A DNA stretch of 64,000 bases from Gelidibacter sp038243395. Its GTDB lineage: Bacteria; Bacteroidota; Bacteroidia; Flavobacteriales; Flavobacteriaceae. Location: positions 40,908 to 104,907 of the forward strand of contig JBBSRC010000002.1 of the NCBI GenBank assembly GCA_038243395.1, written 5' to 3'. A model generated the notes under the pieces. It did not search any database. It was not told where the DNA came from and saw nothing but the letters and a program-made list of their open reading frames with translations. Position numbers and translations under genes: made by a program. Below are positions 60,809 through 64,000 of this stretch, piece by piece; within the stretch, counting starts at the first letter, position 1, and every line of letters begins with the position of its first letter.

Positions 60809-61885
60809 TTAAATTACATCCGTATTTGCTTTTAACTTCTCTGTATTTTCAGCCAATTGCAGTTCGTCAATGATACGCTGGATATCGCCATTAACGATAT
60901 TACCCAAATCATAAAGTGTTAAACCGATTCTATGATCGGTAACGCGACCTTGAGAATAATTGTAGGTTCTGATTTTTGCACTTCGATCTCCTGAAGTGAC
61001 CATAGTCCCACGTTTTGCCGAATCTGCTTCCAGTTTTTTCGCAAGCTCCATGTCGTATAATCGAGAGCGCAATACTTTAAATGCTTTCTCCTTATTTTTA
61101 TGTTGCGATTTTTGATCCTGACATTGTGCCACCAATCCCGTTGGAATATGCGTTAAACGCACTGCAGAATATGTTGTATTTACAGACTGACCTCCTGGAC
61201 CTGAAGAACAGAAAAAGTCTATCCGTACATCTTTTGGATTGATTTCAATATCAAATTCTTCGGCTTCTGGAAATACCATCACAGTTGCGGCACTCGTGTG
61301 GACACGACCTTGAGTTTCCGTTTGGGGCACCCGTTGCACACGGTGCACGCCAGCTTCAAACTTCATGGTACCATAAACATCGTCACCAGAAACTTCAAAC
61401 TGAATCTCCTTAAACCCACCGTTCGTGCCTTCGCTATAATCTACTGTATCGACTTTCCAACCTCTGTTTTCACAGTACCTGGTGTACATCCTAAATAAGT
61501 CGCCAGCAAAAATGCTCGCCTCATCCCCTCCTGTACCTGCGCGAAGCTCCATTATCGCATTTTTAGTGTCCTCCGGATCTTTCGGAATCAACATAAAACG
61601 GATTTCATCATCTAGTTTTGGAATGCCTTCTTTTGCTTCGTCATATTGCATTTTGGCCATTTCCACCATTTCTGGATCGCTTCCATCATCTAATATTTCT
61701 TGGGCTTCAGCTAAATTGTTAGTCAATTCTAAGTACTCCTCACGCTTATCCATCAACTTGCGCAATTCTTTATACTCTTTGTTGAGTTCAACATAACGCT
61801 TTTGATCGGTCATGATATTCGGCTGGATAATTAAATCACTGACCTCATCAAAACGCTGTTTTACTATTTGTAACTTATCTAACAT
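60809..61885 (-). CDS. prfA: Peptide chain release factor 1
   Basis: 358 residues from the ATG at 61885 (MLDKLQIVKQRFDEV); the frame runs on to a TTG at 61915, but that would lie inside the promoter. It recognises UAA and UAG and triggers peptide release. The catalytic GGQ is in FFCSSGPGGQSVNTTYSAVRLTHIPTG. Domain 2 and the C-terminal DRSAKIRTYNYSQGRVTDHRI follow the family order. TACTTTTG on the minus strand (61912-61905) is a good -7 box, 20 bp before the ATG. Confidence 0.96.
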   Translation of the reverse strand: MLDKLQIVKQRFDEVSDLIIQPNIMTDQKRYVELNKEYKELRKLMDKREEYLELTNNLAEAQEILDDGSDPEMVEMAKMQYDEAKEGIPKLDDEIRFMLIPKDPEDTKNAIMELRAGTGGDEASIFAGDLFRMYTRYCENRGWKVDTVDYSEGTNGGFKEIQFEVSGDDVYGTMKFEAGVHRVQRVPQTETQGRVHTSAATVMVFPEAEEFDIEINPKDVRIDFFCSSGPGGQSVNTTYSAVRLTHIPTGLVAQCQDQKSQHKNKEKAFKVLRSRLYDMELAKKLEADSAKRGTMVTSGDRSAKIRTYNYSQGRVTDHRIGLTLYDLGNIVNGDIQRIIDELQLAENTEKLKANTDVI

Positions 61886-61904
61886 ATATGGTTTAATTGT
61901 GATG

Positions 61905-61912
61905 CAAAAGTA
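61905..61912 (-). promoter_or_regulatory. -7 box of prfA
   Basis: TACTTTTG on the minus strand, a perfect TAnnTTTG, about 20 bp before the preferred prfA ATG. It argues for the ATG at 61885 rather than the upstream TTG. Confidence 0.55.
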
Positions 61913-62449
61913 CAATAATTTCTTAATTGTGAATTGGGAAATTTTATTACGGCTTAAAGAAAAATGAGCATCAGTTAAGAATTTAATATTAATTCGAAAA
62001 GAATAGGCTGATTTGAAATTAAAAAATAAAAATTTAAAAATTTCGTTTAAACCCTATTTTTCAACGCTTAGAAGCTCTATTAATATTTTATAAACCATTT
62101 TTCATCTGGTCAATGGCAGTCAATGTTTTGATTCTTATTTTTGATCCTTACGTTCTGACAGGCATTAACGTTAAAGTACTTTTGACTGTTTTTGTTTGGA
62201 TATTATACTCAGGAAACTCAAGAGAACCGGAAATTGATGTTTTACAAGAAACTGGAAATATCTCCATGGCACTTTTTTTAAATACTTTTTGTGATCGATA
62301 TTGCAATAACCATTACATTTCTGCTGTTAATGAAGACATTTGTTTGAGCTCTAAATTGGAAGGCCTTGAGCTAAACTTGTATTCTTGAGAATTTATAAAT
62401 AAAAAAAAGGAGGCTATACACCTCCTTCTTTTAATATTCCTTAAGGTTT
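61913..62449. other. Intergenic region of about 540 bp; one doubtful 91-codon frame
   Basis: AT-rich. A plus-strand frame at 62113-62388 (91 codons) starts with a hydrophobic stretch (VNVLILIFDPYVL, VKVLLTVFVWILY) and then a Cys-containing polar part. It has no recognisable family and no promoter box, so I do not call it a gene. The terminator of the ribonucleotide reductase lies at 62400-62432. Confidence 0.4.
62400..62432 (-). terminator. Terminator of the B12-dependent ribonucleotide reductase gene
   Basis: aaggagg (62407-62413) pairs with cctcctt (62421-62427), loop ctataca, flanked by an A8 run on the left, giving a T-run on the minus strand. It lies about 20 bp after the stop. Confidence 0.8.
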
Positions 62450-64000
62450 CTAGCCACATTTTGATGATCCACAATCCTTACAAGTCAGGCAACCTTCTTG
62501 ATAAATAAGATTTTCCGATTTACAAGCGCTGCAGGTTTGGCCTTTTACCTGAGTACCGTCTTCAACGTAACGTTTTAAAGCTCTGCCCACACCATTCTTC
62601 CAAGTATTGATGGACTCAGTATCCAACTGTAAACTATTGATCAATTCTACAATTTTATCAATCGGCATTCCGTGACGGAGTGTACTTGAGATTAATTTGG
62701 CGTAATTCCAATATTCCGGATTAAATTTATGAGACAAACCTTCAATGGTCGTCTTATAACCCCTGATATTTGTGTATTGAAAATCGTAACGTGAACTACC
62801 ATCTTCGTTTCTGTTTTTTATAATTAAACCTTCATTGACCCAACGCGGAATCAAAATACCATCTTCATCATCAGCAAGACCAGTAAAAATCTCGTAAGGC
62901 TTCCCGTCAATCAGTCCGATGAACGCGATCCACTTTTCTTTATTATTTTGAAATCTCACAACATCTGCTTCAAGTGTTTGCGGACGTTTAGTTGAAAATG
63001 TCGTTATAGTACCTTGTTCCTCTTCTTTCTTTTCGTCATTAGAAATTAATACCCCAGAACGTGAACCATCTCTATAGACTGTGACCCCTTTACAGCCAGC
63101 TTCCCATGCTTCCATGTACAATTTACCAACCAATTCTTCTGTGGCATCATTTGGCAAATTAATAGTAACACTAATGGAATGATCTACCCATTTTTGAACA
63201 GCACCTTGCATGGATACTTTACTCATCCAATCCACATCATTAGAGGTCGCTTTATAATAAGGCGATTTCTTGATCAGGACATCCAATTCCTTTTGATCAT
63301 AGTTTTTTGTAAGATCATATCCGTTAACCTCCATCCATTGTTTAAATCTGTGATGAAAAACCACGTATTCTTCCCAAGAATCGCCTACCTCATCCACAAA
63401 ATCCACACGAGCATCTTTGTCGTTAGGATTAACTTTACGACGTCTTTTATAAACAGGCATAAATACAGGCTCAATACCAGAAGACGTTTGGGTCATTAAA
63501 CTAGTAGTTCCTGTTGGAGCAATAGTTAATAAAGCAATATTACGACGTCCGAATTCGGTCATAGCATAATATAATTCTTCATCCGCAGCTTTTAAGCGCT
63601 GAATAAAAGGATTGTTTTTTTCACGTTCAATATCGAAAACTTTAAAAGCACCACGCTCTTTAGCTAAATACACCGAAGCACGATAGGCTGCAAGCGCTAG
63701 GGTTTTATGAACTTCTACAGAAAACTCGTTTCCTTCCTTACTACCATATCTAATCCCTAAGGCAGCAAGCATATCACCTTCTGCAGTAATCCCCACACCC
63801 GTTCTTCTGCCTTCTTCGGCTTTTGTTCTAATATTTACCCATAGATTTTTTTCGATGAGTTTAACCTCATCACATTCGGGGTCTGCATCAATTTTTTGCA
63901 GAATGACATCGATTTTCTCCAATTCCAAATCGATGATATCATCCATAATACGTTGCGCAGCTGCAACGTGTTTCTTGAAAAGTTCAAAATTGAATTTTGC
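62450..64000 (-). CDS. nrdJ: Adenosylcobalamin-dependent ribonucleotide reductase (class II), C-terminal part
   Basis: The frame is open to the window edge: codons before the Met at 63946 (AKFNFELFKKHVAAAQRI) continue the protein, so its N-terminus lies beyond 64000. About 516 residues are visible. Class II signatures include NIALLTIAPTGTTSLMTQTSSGIEPVFMPVYKRRRKV, HVAAAQRIMDDIIDLELEKID, VSVTINLPNDATEE-type segment (here ISVTINLPNDATEE) and WEAGCKGVTVYRDGSRSGVL. A C-terminal zinc-ribbon-like tail has CSACKSENLIYQEGCLTCKDCGSSKCG, cysteines that relay electrons to the active site or bind metal. The enzyme reduces ribonucleotides to deoxyribonucleotides with B12 and needs no oxygen. It adds to the B12 theme with icmF. 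Confidence 0.92.
   Translation of the reverse strand, partial: AKFNFELFKKHVAAAQRIMDDIIDLELEKIDVILQKIDADPECDEVKLIEKNLWVNIRTKAEEGRRTGVGITAEGDMLAALGIRYGSKEGNEFSVEVHKTLALAAYRASVYLAKERGAFKVFDIEREKNNPFIQRLKAADEELYYAMTEFGRRNIALLTIAPTGTTSLMTQTSSGIEPVFMPVYKRRRKVNPNDKDARVDFVDEVGDSWEEYVVFHHRFKQWMEVNGYDLTKNYDQKELDVLIKKSPYYKATSNDVDWMSKVSMQGAVQKWVDHSISVTINLPNDATEELVGKLYMEAWEAGCKGVTVYRDGSRSGVLISNDEKKEEEQGTITTFSTKRPQTLEADVVRFQNNKEKWIAFIGLIDGKPYEIFTGLADDEDGILIPRWVNEGLIIKNRNEDGSSRYDFQYTNIRGYKTTIEGLSHKFNPEYWNYAKLISSTLRHGMPIDKIVELINSLQLDTESINTWKNGVGRALKRYVEDGTQVKGQTCSACKSENLIYQEGCLTCKDCGSSKCG

Noticed and set aside
62113..62388. 91-codon ORF upstream of the nrdJ terminator
   Set aside because: Hydrophobic start but no family resemblance, no promoter box and AT-driven composition. 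It could be real but I cannot support it.
63179..63499. 106-codon plus-strand ORF opposite nrdJ
   Set aside because: Antisense shadow; nrdJ motifs are continuous through this stretch.

Overview
The window reads as chromosomal DNA of a member of the Flavobacteriaceae (Bacteroidota). The DNA is AT-rich. Upstream regions repeatedly carry the Bacteroidota -7 box TAnnTTTG and lack Shine-Dalgarno sequences. Two giant secreted proteins end in a type IX secretion (T9SS) type B sorting domain. Several families are typical of this group: DUF4920, DUF6268, DUF1684, Lacal_2735-like and a SigZ-type sigma factor. The genus cannot be fixed from the sequence. No rRNA, tRNA, CRISPR array, prophage or insertion sequence was recognised.

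Layout. 1-3600 is the end of a surface-glycan region, with a GT10 fucosyltransferase cut by the window edge, a CDP-glycerol-transferase-like GT-B enzyme and a GT2 enzyme. 3.9-10.8 kb holds housekeeping and transport genes: TsaC-type threonylcarbamoyl-AMP synthase, CCA-adding enzyme, heme A synthase, a pRiA4b ORF-3-like protein, a kinase-like orphan and an ABC exporter pair. 11.4-21.3 kb holds two head-to-tail paralogous giant genes (1611 and 1621 aa), each with a choice-of-anchor L domain, 11 cysteine-headed repeats, an Ig-like domain and a gliding/T9SS C-terminus. 21.6-31 kb has a SYLF protein, uvrB, a TerB-like protein, a frameshifted esterase, a DUF1456 protein, an interrupted HNH gene, sucC, lysA and an AI-2E family permease. 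31-38.4 kb is a leftward block: DUF6268, an NtrC-like regulator without a DNA-binding domain and PPK2; a Na+-export-like ABC pair; grpE and dnaJ. 39-48 kb holds a TIGR01777 epimerase, DUF4920 with mnmD, ilvE, a nucleotide pyrophosphohydrolase, a DPP III-type peptidase, an SRPBCC/effector-binding protein with crcB, and DUF1684.

48.5-53.2 kb has an MFS gene interrupted by TGA, ypdA, two small helical-bundle proteins around an Lrp regulator, a SigZ-type sigma factor, and just upstream of it a 33-residue protein with 11 cysteines that looks like a metallothionein. 53.5-53.9 kb is a four-copy, roughly 88-bp tandem array of hairpin units next to the 3' end of icmF. 57-64 kb contains DUF4197, two Lacal_2735-like small proteins, a BtuF-like binding protein, pyrF, prfA and the C-terminal part of a B12-dependent ribonucleotide reductase.

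The most unusual items are the cysteine-rich microprotein/SigZ unit, the 88-bp structured array, the duplicated giant T9SS proteins with a C9 tract about 380 bp upstream, the divergent kinase-like protein, and the hairpin repeats that form the 3' end of mnmD. Three genes (esterase, HNH, MFS) are each broken by a single lesion. Two B12-dependent enzymes (IcmF, NrdJ) and a BtuF-like receptor imply that the cell uses cobalamin.
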